DNA of 64,000 nt from Candidatus Krumholzibacteriota bacterium (GTDB lineage Bacteria > Krumholzibacteriota > Krumholzibacteriia > Krumholzibacteriales > Krumholzibacteriaceae): assembly GCA_016932415.1 (NCBI GenBank), contig JAFGCX010000025.1, positions 1-64,000 of the forward strand, written 5' to 3'. This document shows positions 8,322 through 17,282 of this stretch, in pieces. How positions within the stretch are numbered: position 1 is the first letter of the stretch; each line of letters begins with the position of its first letter. Made by a program: the position numbers and the translations under genes. The notes beneath the pieces were generated by a model. That model saw only the letters and a list, made by a program, of their open reading frames with translations. It ran no database searches and had not been told where the DNA came from.

Positions 8322-10170
8322 AACAGCTTTAAATAGCAGGAACGGGCTGATACTCCTCGCGGCCATTGTTCTCATTGCTTTTATGGCCGGGTACTTTTCC
8401 CGCGGAAATCGCGATTCCGGGGAAATCCCGGGCGAGCATGAGCATTCGGGCAGCGTTACAGCCGAAGTATCGCAAACGGCCTTGTGGACATGTTCGATGC
8501 ATCCTCAGATCAAACTTCCCTCTCCGGGAAAATGCCCGATCTGTTTCATGGACCTGATCCCGGTTGAAACCGGCTCCGGCGATGACCGCCTTGAAGAACG
8601 GCAACTGAGAATGACACCGGCCGCAATCAAGCTCGCCGGGATCGTGACAGCTCCAGTCACGCGTGGGTTCGTCGAAGCTGAGATACGGGTGACTGGCGAC
8701 ATCACCAATGACGAGACCCGTGTCACCTATATATCATCCCGGATGCCCGGGCGGCTCGATCGTCTTTTTGCCGATTATACGGGGATCGAGGTGAAAAAAG
8801 GTGATCCTTTAGTCAGTATCTACTCCCCCGATCTTGTAGGCGCGCAGGAGGAACTTCTCCAGGCAGCCGTGATGAATAACAAGGAGAAAGGATCGAACAG
8901 GTTCCTGGAAAAGGGTGCAGAGCCGACCCTGGCGGCAGCGAGGGAAAAACTGAGATTGCTCGGCTTCGATAAAAGCCAGATAGAACAGATCGAATCTTCA
9001 GGAAAAACGACCGATCACATGACGATATTTTCACCGGCCGAGGGAACGGTAATTGAAAAATCCGCTTTCGAAGGGATGTATGTAGAGACAGGCACGAAGA
9101 TATACACTATATCGAAGATGTCGAGCCTGTGGGTGAATTTCGACGTTTTCCAGAGCGATCTTCCCTGGCTGAGGGAAGGACAGCCGGTCGAATTTGCGAC
9201 ACCCTCGCATCCTGGAGAAAAATTCACCGGTATCATTTCTTTCATCGACCCTGTTTTCGACGATGAGACTCGCACGGTATCGATAAGGGCTGAATTCGAC
9301 AACTCCGGTGGTCGGTTGAAACCGGGGATGTTCGTCAGCGGCAATATTAAAGCCCGCCTTGACAGGCTCGGCAGAGCTGTCGACGATCGGGCGGCAGACC
9401 TCTCGGAAGCTCCCCTTGTGATCCCGGCCACATCGGCTTTGCTGACTGGTACGCGGGCAGTGGTCTACGTTAGATTACCCGGCGGATCGGAGCCTCTTTT
9501 TGAAGGGCGCGAAATAGCCCTCGGCCCGAGGGCCGGTGAATATTACATAGTAAGATCGGGCCTTGAAGAAGGAGATCTCGTCGTCGTGAACGGAGCATTC
9601 AAAATCGACAGCGAGCTTCAGATAAGGGCAAGACCGGGTATGATGTCGTCGATCGGATCGGGCACTCCACGATCATCGAAAGAGAATGAAGAAAAGGCCG
9701 GTCATCAGGTTCGGCGGCAAGGTTTCCAGTCGCTAGGGCCTGTCTATGAATCATATTTCGCCGTACAGATGGCGCTGGCAGGAGATGACCTCGTTTCCGC
9801 GTCGAAAGGAAACGCCGCTCTCGTCAATGCTCTCAGGCAGGTCGACCGTTCTCTTTTCGAAGGAAAACTCGCCGGATCATGGAAAAAATTATCGGCCGAT
9901 CTCGTCAGGGAAGCTGAAGCGGGAGAATCGGCCAGGACGATATCGGAATCGCGCGAAGCATTCTACAACCTGTCGAAATCGATGATCAGTCTTCACGATA
10001 ATTTCGGACATCCCGGGAAGAACGATTTTTTCCTTACCTATTGCCCGATGGCCGACGGCAACAGGGGCGCCTTCTGGCTTCAGGCGGTCGACACTGTTTA
10101 TAATTCCTTCTACGGAGCTTCCATGCTCCGATGCGGCTCGATTGAGAAAACCCTGCCCCCGGCAAGGTAG
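8311..10170 (+). CDS. cusB: CusB-like RND efflux periplasmic adaptor with heavy-metal-binding and DUF3347 domains
   Basis: 619 aa. An N-terminal membrane anchor (LILLAAIVLIAFMAGYF) is followed by a heavy-metal-binding domain at residues 59-85 with Cys61, Met63, His64, Cys75, Cys78 and Met80. Then come the membrane-fusion-protein parts: barrel-sandwich hybrid (SRMPGRLDRLFADYTG; FSPAEGTVIEKSAFEGMYV), helical hairpin, and beta-barrel (LWVNFDVFQSDLPWLREGQ). Residues 480-615 match DUF3347, ending in the signature YCPMADG...GAFWLQ...MLRCG. This arrangement is typical of CusB/SilB proteins in FCB bacteria. It links the RND pump to the TolC-like channel and hands Cu(I)/Ag(I) to the pump; metal specificity is family inference. 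Confidence 0.9.
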   Translation: MNSKTALNSRNGLILLAAIVLIAFMAGYFSRGNRDSGEIPGEHEHSGSVTAEVSQTALWTCSMHPQIKLPSPGKCPICFMDLIPVETGSGDDRLEERQLRMTPAAIKLAGIVTAPVTRGFVEAEIRVTGDITNDETRVTYISSRMPGRLDRLFADYTGIEVKKGDPLVSIYSPDLVGAQEELLQAAVMNNKEKGSNRFLEKGAEPTLAAAREKLRLLGFDKSQIEQIESSGKTTDHMTIFSPAEGTVIEKSAFEGMYVETGTKIYTISKMSSLWVNFDVFQSDLPWLREGQPVEFATPSHPGEKFTGIISFIDPVFDDETRTVSIRAEFDNSGGRLKPGMFVSGNIKARLDRLGRAVDDRAADLSEAPLVIPATSALLTGTRAVVYVRLPGGSEPLFEGREIALGPRAGEYYIVRSGLEEGDLVVVNGAFKIDSELQIRARPGMMSSIGSGTPRSSKENEEKAGHQVRRQGFQSLGPVYESYFAVQMALAGDDLVSASKGNAALVNALRQVDRSLFEGKLAGSWKKLSADLVREAEAGESARTISESREAFYNLSKSMISLHDNFGHPGKNDFFLTYCPMADGNRGAFWLQAVDTVYNSFYGASMLRCGSIEKTLPPAR

Positions 10171-10185
10171 ACGAAAGCAGGGATC

Positions 10186-13100
10186 GTGGAAAGTTCCAAT
10201 GACAATTCCAGCGCCGGAAAGAACTCCTTCCTCGATCGGATGATCTCCTTCTGCCTTCAGAACAAACTGATAATGACCCTGTTGACACTGATCCTCGTCT
10301 TCTGGGGTATAATGGTCGCTCCTTTCGGCTGGAGTACCGGGATCTTCCCCCGCGATCCCGTTCCCGTCGACGCGATCCCCGATATCGGTGAAAATCAACA
10401 GATAGTCTTCACCGGCTGGAGCGGCCGCTCTCCCCGTGATATCGAGGACCAGATCACCTATCCCCTCACCGTGTCGCTCCTCGGGATTCCAGGCGTCAAG
10501 ACGATCCGAAGCTTCTCATATTTCGGATTCTCCACGATCTATGTCATTTTCGACGAAAAGACAGATTTTTACTGGTCGCGTTCCCGGATACTGGAAAAAC
10601 TCAGCTCTCTCCCCGATGGGACTCTCCCCGCTGCGGTAAGTCCGACGCTGGGTCCCGACGCGACCGCCCTGGGGCAGGTATTCTGGTACACACTGGAAGG
10701 GATGGATAAAGAGGGTAGCCCCACAGGCGGATGGGACCTTCACGAATTGCGTTCAATACAGGACTGGACGGTAAGGTATGCTTTGATGTCAGCCGGCGGA
10801 GTGGCCGAGGTCGCCTCGATCGGCGGATTCGTGCGGGAATACCAGGTCGACGTCGATCCTGACGCGATGCGCGCCTTCGGCGTGACTCTTCAGGATATAC
10901 TCGCCGCCGTCCGGGCGTCGAATCTCGACACCGGCGCCGGCACGATCGAGGTAAACAGGGTCGAATACGTGATCCGCGGCCTCGGTCTGATCGGCGGGAC
11001 TGCTGACATCGAAAACAGCGTCATCAGGGAATCGGATAATGTACCGATCAGGGTGAAGGACGTAGCGGCTGTCTCGCTCGGACCGGCTGCGCGCAGAGGC
11101 GCTCTCGACAAGGGTGGCGCCGAAGCGGTAGGCGGAGTAGTCGTCGTGAGGTTCGGAGAGAATCCGCTGAAAGCGATCGACAACATCAAGGCGAAGATCA
11201 GGGAGATCTCCCCGGGCTTGCCGAAGAAGACTCTCGCCGACGGAACAGAGTCCCAGGTGAGGATCGTTCCTTTCTACGACAGGACCGGCCTGATATACGA
11301 GACCCTCGGCACTCTCAACACGGCTCTGATCGACGAGATTCTCGTTACGATAATAGTGATCATTATCCTGATGGCCCATATAAGAAGCTCCCTGCTGATA
11401 TCGGGGCTCCTTCCTCTTACGATCCTTCTTGTCTTCATCGCCATGAAACTTGTCGGCGTCGACGCGAATATCGTCGCGCTGTCGGGGATCGCGATCGCGA
11501 TCGGCACGATTGTCGACATGGGGATCATAGTCTGCGAGAATATCATCAGGCACCTCGCTATGGCAGTCCCCTCAAAAAGTACGTTGAAAGCGGTCTATGA
11601 TGCCACCTCCGAAGTCGCCGGGGCCGTTCTGACCGCCATAGCGACCACCATCATCTCCTTTCTCCCCGTTTTTACCATGACCGCTGCCGAAGGGAAGCTC
11701 TTCAGACCTCTCGCCTATACGAAGACTTTCGCCCTTTTATCCTCGGTCGTGATAGCGCTGGCAATCATTCCTCCTTTCGCCCATTTTCTTTTCTCGAAAA
11801 GAAAGATCTCTCGCCGCGCGAAAGTCCTTATCGCATTTCTTATGGTCCTTGCCGCAATCACGGCCGTCGTCTTTTCCTTATGGCTTGCCGCGCTTGTTCT
11901 GAGCCTTGTGGCTCTTTATATCTACCTGGCTCCGTCGATCCCCGCGAGAGCGAAAGCGGCGATCCCGTCATATCTCAACTACGCGATTGTTATCACTGTC
12001 GGCATCTTCCTCGCCAGGCACTGGCGGCCGCTGGGATACGGCAGGTCTTTTCTATCGAACTTCGCTGTCGTCGCCATTCTGCTCGGCGGATTCCTTTTTT
12101 TCTTTACGATACTTCTGAAGATCTACGAACCGGTCCTGAGGTGGAGCCTTGCTCACAGGAGACTGTTTCTATCTATTCCTCTGGTGCTGGTATTTCTGGG
12201 AGTAATAATATGGCTCGGATTTGGCCGGATCGCCGGATTTCTTCCCGAAAGAGCGCGGTTGGCCAGGCCTTTTACCGCGATTTCACACGTTTTCCCGGGC
12301 CTTGGCAATGAATTCATGCCCGATCTTGATGAAGGTTCTTTCCTTTACATGCCGACAACGATGCCTCACGCTTCTATCGGTGAGGCTCTTGATATCCTTC
12401 GAACGCAGGATATCGCTTTTTCTTCCCTCCCTGAAATAGAGTCTGTAGTCGGTAAGACTGGAAGGGTCGATTCCCCCCTTGATCCTGCTCCCGTCTCGAT
12501 GTTCGAGACGATAATCAATTACAAGCCTGAGTATGTCACAGATAAAAATGGCAGAGTGCTAAGGTTCCGTTACGACAAAGATTCGGGGAAATATCCACGA
12601 AACGAGAATGGAGATCTCATTGAGGACGGGCGCGGCCGTCCTTACAGGAACTGGCGCGACGGCATCGACAGTCCCGACGATATCTGGAAAGAAATCCTCC
12701 GGGCTGGAAAGATGACGGGGACGACTTCCGCTCCGAAACTTCAGCCTGTCGCGGCGCGCCTTGTCATGCTCCAGTCGGGGATGCGTGCCCCGATGGGAGT
12801 AAAGATCAAGGGACCCGATCTGGACGCGATCGAGAAGACCGGGCTGTCTATTGAAAAACTGCTCAGGGAAGTACCGCAGATCGATCCCGCGACAATCGTC
12901 GCCGACAGGATCATCGGGAAACCGTACATCGAGATCGACCTCGACCGCGAAAAACTGGCAAGATACGGTATTTCGGTCGGCCGGGCGCAGGAGATAATCG
13001 AAGCTGCTGCGGGAGGAATGGATGTGACTGCCACAGTCGAGGGACGCGAACGCTATTCGGTCCGTGTAAGATACAAAAGAGAGCTTCGGAATTCGATCGA

Positions 13101-13959
13101 AGGCCTCCAGAGTATCCTCGTTCCGTCACCCACCGGGACCCGGATACCTCTCGCGGAACTCGCCGATATCAGGTTGGTAAAGGGTCCCATGGTGATAAAA
13201 TCGGAGGATACCTTTCTGGTCGGGTACGTGATCTTCGATAAAAGATCAGGGTATGGCGAAGTCGAAGTGGTCGAAGCGGCGGCAGTTTATCTTGAAAGCA
13301 GGATTGAAAGCGGCGATCTCGAGATCCCGGCCGGAGTGAGCTATGCTTTCGCCGGAAGTTACGAAAACCAGGTCAGGTCGGCAAAAAGGCTCCGGGTCGT
13401 ACTTCCCCTTTCCCTGCTTCTCATCTTTATCATCCTGTACCTGCATTTTAAGAATATACCAGTCTCTCTTCTCGTATTTTCAGGGATATTCGTCGCGTGG
13501 TCCGGAGGATTTATCATGCTCTGGCTCTACGGTAACGGGTGGTTCCTTGATTTTTCCCTGTTCGGAGTCTACCTGCGCGATCTTTTCCAGATACGCCAGT
13601 ACAATCTTTCAGTGGCAGTCTGGGTAGGCTTTCTCGCCCTTTTCGGAATCGCCAGCGATGACGGGGTGATGATCTCGACCTATCTTGACAAGGTATTCAG
13701 AGAGGTCAGACCATCTTCTGTCGATCAGATCCGCGAGGCTACGGTCCGGGCGGGAAAGATGAGAGTCCGCGCGGCCCTCATGACATCTGCGACGACGATA
13801 CTCGCCCTGATTCCCGTACTGACCTCTACGGGAAGGGGCTCTGACATAATGGTTCCAATGGCCATCCCGTCCTTCGGAGGAATGAGCGTGGTGCTGATAA
13901 CTATCTTTCTTGTTCCAGTACTCTACTCCCTCATCGCCGAAAGGCGCCTTTCGCGGTAA
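10186..13959 (+). CDS. cusA: CusA-like heavy-metal efflux RND pump, enlarged form
   Basis: Inner-membrane proton-driven pump of the HME-RND family. The N-terminus has VPVDAIPDIGENQQIVFTGW and DIEDQITYPL, typical of CusA/CzcA; TM4 carries AIAIGTIVDMGIIV with the proton-relay Asp, and the C-terminal TM domain has KMRVRAALMTSATT. The start is GTG after GCAGGGA. At 1257 aa it is about 200 residues longer than E. coli CusA: residues about 540-645 add extra membrane helices after TM6, and residues about 784-820 add a hydrophilic Asp/Gly/Lys-rich loop (DKNGR, DKDSG). Last gene of the operon. Cu(I)/Ag(I) is the likely substrate from the adaptor and thiol-rich partners. Confidence 0.9.
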   Translation: MESSNDNSSAGKNSFLDRMISFCLQNKLIMTLLTLILVFWGIMVAPFGWSTGIFPRDPVPVDAIPDIGENQQIVFTGWSGRSPRDIEDQITYPLTVSLLGIPGVKTIRSFSYFGFSTIYVIFDEKTDFYWSRSRILEKLSSLPDGTLPAAVSPTLGPDATALGQVFWYTLEGMDKEGSPTGGWDLHELRSIQDWTVRYALMSAGGVAEVASIGGFVREYQVDVDPDAMRAFGVTLQDILAAVRASNLDTGAGTIEVNRVEYVIRGLGLIGGTADIENSVIRESDNVPIRVKDVAAVSLGPAARRGALDKGGAEAVGGVVVVRFGENPLKAIDNIKAKIREISPGLPKKTLADGTESQVRIVPFYDRTGLIYETLGTLNTALIDEILVTIIVIIILMAHIRSSLLISGLLPLTILLVFIAMKLVGVDANIVALSGIAIAIGTIVDMGIIVCENIIRHLAMAVPSKSTLKAVYDATSEVAGAVLTAIATTIISFLPVFTMTAAEGKLFRPLAYTKTFALLSSVVIALAIIPPFAHFLFSKRKISRRAKVLIAFLMVLAAITAVVFSLWLAALVLSLVALYIYLAPSIPARAKAAIPSYLNYAIVITVGIFLARHWRPLGYGRSFLSNFAVVAILLGGFLFFFTILLKIYEPVLRWSLAHRRLFLSIPLVLVFLGVIIWLGFGRIAGFLPERARLARPFTAISHVFPGLGNEFMPDLDEGSFLYMPTTMPHASIGEALDILRTQDIAFSSLPEIESVVGKTGRVDSPLDPAPVSMFETIINYKPEYVTDKNGRVLRFRYDKDSGKYPRNENGDLIEDGRGRPYRNWRDGIDSPDDIWKEILRAGKMTGTTSAPKLQPVAARLVMLQSGMRAPMGVKIKGPDLDAIEKTGLSIEKLLREVPQIDPATIVADRIIGKPYIEIDLDREKLARYGISVGRAQEIIEAAAGGMDVTATVEGRERYSVRVRYKRELRNSIEGLQSILVPSPTGTRIPLAELADIRLVKGPMVIKSEDTFLVGYVIFDKRSGYGEVEVVEAAAVYLESRIESGDLEIPAGVSYAFAGSYENQVRSAKRLRVVLPLSLLLIFIILYLHFKNIPVSLLVFSGIFVAWSGGFIMLWLYGNGWFLDFSLFGVYLRDLFQIRQYNLSVAVWVGFLALFGIASDDGVMISTYLDKVFREVRPSSVDQIREATVRAGKMRVRAALMTSATTILALIPVLTSTGRGSDIMVPMAIPSFGGMSVVLITIFLVPVLYSLIAERRLSR

Positions 13960-14009
13960 GTCATACCGGATCGGGGTAAAAATATTTCATCCATCTCCCG
14001 CGAAGGGAC

Positions 14010-14048
14010 TTGACATCTTCCTAATATAGGACTATATTAGTCCTATAT
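14010..14048 (+). promoter_or_regulatory. Consensus promoter overlapped by a 10-bp inverted repeat
   Basis: TTGACA, 17 bases and TATATT form a near-perfect sigma-70 promoter. A perfect inverted repeat, ATATAGGACT-N5-AGTCCTATAT (14024-14048), covers the -10 and predicted start point. The inner GACT/AGTC half-sites recall IscR-type Rrf2 sites; the Rrf2 gene two kilobases downstream is the likely repressor. Confidence 0.7.
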
Positions 14049-14067
14049 AAAGGTTATCGATTTCCCG

Positions 14068-16029
14068 GTGCCTTGGCGGAAAGGGAAGTCGGCCGGACGG
14101 GACCATCGAATGAATGATCTGCCTGTCTGGGTATTAACTGGAGGTACTCCCATCGACTCATCGCAGTCCATAATTGACAATGAAGGTTTCTCTGCCAACC
14201 CGGTCGAAGCTCCTGGAGATTTCACCAACAGGCTGATCTCGGAAAGCAGCCCCTACCTGCTTCAGCATGCCCATAATCCGGTGGACTGGTACCCATGGGG
14301 GGAAGAGGCCTTCCGGAAAGCGAAAGAAGAGGACAAGCCGATCTTCCTCTCGATCGGTTATTCGACGTGCCACTGGTGCCACGTCATGGAAAGGGAATCT
14401 TTCGAGAATGACAGGATCGCCTCCCTTCTCAACGGCGATTTTATCTCGATAAAGGTGGACAGGGAAGAAAGGCCGGAGATAGACGATCTCTACATGAAAG
14501 CTGTCCAGATGATGACCGGACAAGGTGGCTGGCCGATGTCGGTCTTCATCACCCCCGGTGGCCTTCCCTTTTTCGGCGGCACCTATTTCCCGCCTGAAGA
14601 AAAATATGGAAGGCCGGGATTCACTGATATTCTTACAAGCATCTCGAAAATTTGGAATAACGACAGGAAAAAGATAGAAGATTACTCCGGGAAGATGCGC
14701 GATGGATTAATTTCAATAAATGATTCTGAAAAAAAGACCGTGATCTCCGGATCTCTGCTGGCTGATTTTCTTTCGAACATGAAAGATTCTTTCGATCCGG
14801 AGTCTGGAGGGTTCAGGGGAGCTCCCAAATTCCCGCAACCGGCGCATATCTCCCTGCTGCTGAAAATCTGGAAAAGAGATGATGACCCCGATGCCCTCCG
14901 AATGGCCGAATCGACTCTGAAAGCGATTATGCGCGGAGGGATCTACGATCATATTGGAGGCGGGTTTCACAGATATTCGACCGACTCGAAATGGCTGATA
15001 CCTCATTTCGAAAAAATGCTGTACGACCAGGCTTTGATGGCGAAGGTATATATCGAAGCATTTCAGGTGACGAAAAATAAAGAGTTCGCGCGGGTCGCGC
15101 GGGAGACTCTTGATTATATCCTGCGCGACATGACTGACATAAACGGCGGTTTCTTCAGCGCTGAGGATGCCGATACCAAAGGAGCTGAAGGCACTTTCTA
15201 CGCATGGTCTCCGATTGAAATAATCGACGCCTTGGGAGCTGAAGATGCCGCCGTTTTTAACAACTATTACAATGTTACCCGGGAGGGGAATTTCGAGGAT
15301 GGCCTTACCATTCTCAATATTACCGGATCAACTGACGCTCTTGCAGAACAGACAGGTAATGACCCTTCCCGGGTCCAATCGATCCTGGCGGCGGGACGAA
15401 GCACCCTTCTCGAGCGCAGATCGCTTCGGGAACGGCCGATGGTGGACGACAAGATAATAACCGCCTGGAACGGCTTGATGATCTCAGCGATGGCCTTCAC
15501 CGGAGGTGCCCTTGGCGAGAAGAGATATACGGAAGCCGCCGGCCGAGCGGCACGATTTCTCCTCGATCATTCGTTCGAAGATGGAAGACTTATGCGCTAT
15601 TACCGGGATGGAAAGACGCGCGGACTGGGAGTGCTTGACGATTACGCCTTTCTACTGCTCGGGCTTATAGACCTCTACCAGGCGACGCTGGACAGCAGTT
15701 GGTTGAAGGAAGCTTCGATTCTGGCCGGCAAAATGACAGCACTTTTCTATGATGATAAAAATGGAGGTTTTTTCCTTACAGGCTCCGACACCGATGTAAT
15801 CCTTGTCCGCGATAAACCCGCTTATGACGGCGCCATTCCCTGTGGGAATTCCGTCGCCGCGCTTGATCTTCTCCGGCTTGGACGCCTTCTTTTCGATGAG
15901 CACCTTTCGGAAGAAGGGGAAAAGACCCTTGAAGCTTTTTCATGGAGAGCGGAGCGGTCACCAGCTTCCCTGCCTGTGATGTTGGGCGCGGTCGATTATT
16001 ACCTTGGCCCTCCGGGGAAATCGTTATAA
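14068..16029 (+). CDS. DUF255 thioredoxin-fold protein (YyaL/SPATA20-like)
   Basis: 653 aa with GTG, or about 639 aa from the ATG at 14110; neither start has a convincing ribosome site. The family N-terminus is evident: [21 protein letters not shown], then a thioredoxin-like active site CHWCH (Cys101, Cys104) with [10 protein letters not shown] and [11 protein letters not shown]. Residues about 240-650 form an (alpha/alpha)6 barrel like AGE/glycosidase folds ([33 protein letters not shown]). The family is widespread but its biochemical role is unsettled; disulfide chemistry is probable. Control by the overlapping palindrome and by the Rrf2 regulator that follows in the same direction is inferred. 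Confidence 0.85.
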   Translation: MPWRKGKSAGRDHRMNDLPVWVLTGGTPIDSSQSIIDNEGFSANPVEAPGDFTNRLISESSPYLLQHAHNPVDWYPWGEEAFRKAKEEDKPIFLSIGYSTCHWCHVMERESFENDRIASLLNGDFISIKVDREERPEIDDLYMKAVQMMTGQGGWPMSVFITPGGLPFFGGTYFPPEEKYGRPGFTDILTSISKIWNNDRKKIEDYSGKMRDGLISINDSEKKTVISGSLLADFLSNMKDSFDPESGGFRGAPKFPQPAHISLLLKIWKRDDDPDALRMAESTLKAIMRGGIYDHIGGGFHRYSTDSKWLIPHFEKMLYDQALMAKVYIEAFQVTKNKEFARVARETLDYILRDMTDINGGFFSAEDADTKGAEGTFYAWSPIEIIDALGAEDAAVFNNYYNVTREGNFEDGLTILNITGSTDALAEQTGNDPSRVQSILAAGRSTLLERRSLRERPMVDDKIITAWNGLMISAMAFTGGALGEKRYTEAAGRAARFLLDHSFEDGRLMRYYRDGKTRGLGVLDDYAFLLLGLIDLYQATLDSSWLKEASILAGKMTALFYDDKNGGFFLTGSDTDVILVRDKPAYDGAIPCGNSVAALDLLRLGRLLFDEHLSEEGEKTLEAFSWRAERSPASLPVMLGAVDYYLGPPGKSL

Positions 16030-16096
16030 TCTGATGAGGTCGGCGCGGTACGGAATACTGCCGATCGACTGATACTTACAGTGGAGGATGTGGATT

Positions 16097-16534
16097 ATGG
16101 AGATACTTCGCAGAAATACTGATTATGCCCTGCGGGCCCTTGTAATACTGGGCCGGACGGAACAAGACATGCCGGTTCCGGCGAGTAAGCTCGCCGAGCG
16201 CGAAAAGATCTCGTATCCGCTTACCTGCAAGCTGCTTCAGAAACTTCAGAAAGCGAAGATCGTGCAAAGCAGGATGGGGCCATCTGGCGGATTTCAGCTC
16301 AGGAGAGATTCCTCAGATATCAGCCTGCTCGAGATCATCGAGGCGATACAAGGTCGTATTCTCGTCAACGCCTGTTTCAGTGATGACTTTCTTTGCGAAA
16401 AAAGTCCAACCTGCCTTACGAAGGCAAAGCTCCAATACCTTCAGGACCATCTGGAAAACTACTTCAGCGGGCTTACTCTCGCCGACATCATTGAAGATAA
16501 GGGAAAAAGAAAGAAAACTGTCAGGATAAGATAA
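16097..16534 (+). CDS. Rrf2 family transcriptional regulator
   Basis: 145 aa. A winged HTH (VPASKLAEREKISYPLTCKL) and wing MGPSGGFQL match the family. Cys93, Cys100 and Cys106 (C-x6-C-x5-C) are placed to ligate an iron-sulfur cluster, as in IscR/NsrR/RsrR. The second ATG is chosen because GGAGG lies 9 bases before it and directly abuts the first ATG. It follows the DUF255 gene by about 70 bases, probably on the same transcript, which suggests a self-controlled redox-responsive unit. It is clearly distinct in sequence from the Rrf2 protein at the head of the copper operon. Confidence 0.88.
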   Translation: MEILRRNTDYALRALVILGRTEQDMPVPASKLAEREKISYPLTCKLLQKLQKAKIVQSRMGPSGGFQLRRDSSDISLLEIIEAIQGRILVNACFSDDFLCEKSPTCLTKAKLQYLQDHLENYFSGLTLADIIEDKGKRKKTVRIR

Positions 16535-16535
16535 A

Positions 16536-16565
16536 GGCGCCGTTCAAGCGCGGCGCCTCGAAATG
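16536..16565. terminator. GC-rich hairpin between convergent genes
   Basis: GGCGCCG, an 8-base loop, CGGCGCC: a 7-bp GC stem in the 59-base gap between the Rrf2 gene and the convergent rubredoxin gene. Only short T tracts follow, so a bidirectional terminator is likely but not certain. Confidence 0.5.
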
Positions 16566-16593
16566 ATTTTTCAGACAAGTGGCCTGGATCCCC

Positions 16594-16752
16594 TTACACC
16601 TTTTCGAACTCTTCCTTGCCGGCTCCGCATTCGGGGCAGATCCAGTCTTCTGGAAGGTCTTCAAAGGCAGTTCCCGGATCGATCCCCGCTTCCGGGTCAC
16701 CGATTTCCGGATCATATACATAACTGCATACCGTGCATTCCCATTTATCCAT
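16594..16752 (-). CDS. Rubredoxin
   Basis: A 52-aa gene. Translation gives [15 protein letters not shown] at the N-terminus, with Cys6-x2-Cys9 and Cys39-x2-Cys42 ([14 protein letters not shown]), the four iron ligands of rubredoxin, plus the conserved [17 protein letters not shown] core. The ribosome site AAAGGAGGG is strong. As a single-electron carrier it would reduce rubrerythrin-type peroxidases or oxygen reductases; two ferritin-like genes lie just upstream on the same strand, 35 bases from the nearest, suggesting one transcript. Nothing about the family signature is missing. Confidence 0.96.
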   Translation of the reverse strand: MDKWECTVCSYVYDPEIGDPEAGIDPGTAFEDLPEDWICPECGAGKEEFEKV

Positions 16753-16787
16753 TACGCCCTCCTTTGATCATAAGATACCGATTCCCG

Positions 16788-17279
16788 TCAATCTTCCATG
16801 AATGTCGTCGAATCCATATCGAACCAGTAAAAACTGTCAATCAATGAATTCTTTTCCGCCAGCAGCAGATTGTAATGCCCCAGTTCTTCTTCGGCAAGAC
16901 TTAAAAAGAGGCTTTTCAGATCTTTTTCGACAGCCTTGTCTGCTTCCTTCTGGTAGAAGTCATTGGCGTTTCCCTCCGCCTCGATGGCGATATCGAGAGC
17001 GGCAAGAGCTCCCGCCACCTCGCCAACGGCTATGCCGCGGATCTCCGACTCCCTGATCTTGCTTGGAGAGGGAATGAATTTCTCGTTAAAAAGTTTCTTG
17101 TACCATGATTCGAGTTTTTCGCGATGGCCCTGTTCGTCATCGGAGAGACTGAGAAAGATCTTTTTCCCGCCGGAGTTGGTGATACTTCCCCCGATATTCC
17201 TGTAAAAGTTGCTGGCGCCGATCTCCTTGTATATCGCGTTGACGAGAGCCTCTTTCATAGCGTCATTCCTGTCAGGCAT
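16788..17279 (-). CDS. Ferritin-like diiron protein (rubrerythrin-type)
   Basis: 163 aa, a single four-helix bundle with two E-x2-H elements. Likely diiron ligands are Glu19, Glu49 with His52 (DDEQGH), Glu100/Glu102 and Glu132 with His135 (EEELGH). It resembles erythrin-type rubrerythrins that lack the C-terminal rubredoxin domain; the separate rubredoxin gene directly downstream could supply that function. Peroxide or oxygen reduction is the family role. The frame may start at the internal Met8. It lies 3 bases after the end of the phosphatase-fusion gene, so the two are very likely co-transcribed. Confidence 0.85.
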   Translation of the reverse strand: MPDRNDAMKEALVNAIYKEIGASNFYRNIGGSITNSGGKKIFLSLSDDEQGHREKLESWYKKLFNEKFIPSPSKIRESEIRGIAVGEVAGALAALDIAIEAEGNANDFYQKEADKAVEKDLKSLFLSLAEEELGHYNLLLAEKNSLIDSFYWFDMDSTTFMED

Positions 17280-17282
17280 TTT

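Noticed and set aside
10789-11553. Minus-strand 254-codon frame inside the CusA gene
   Set aside because: Asp/Arg-rich antisense shadow of membrane-helix coding sequence.
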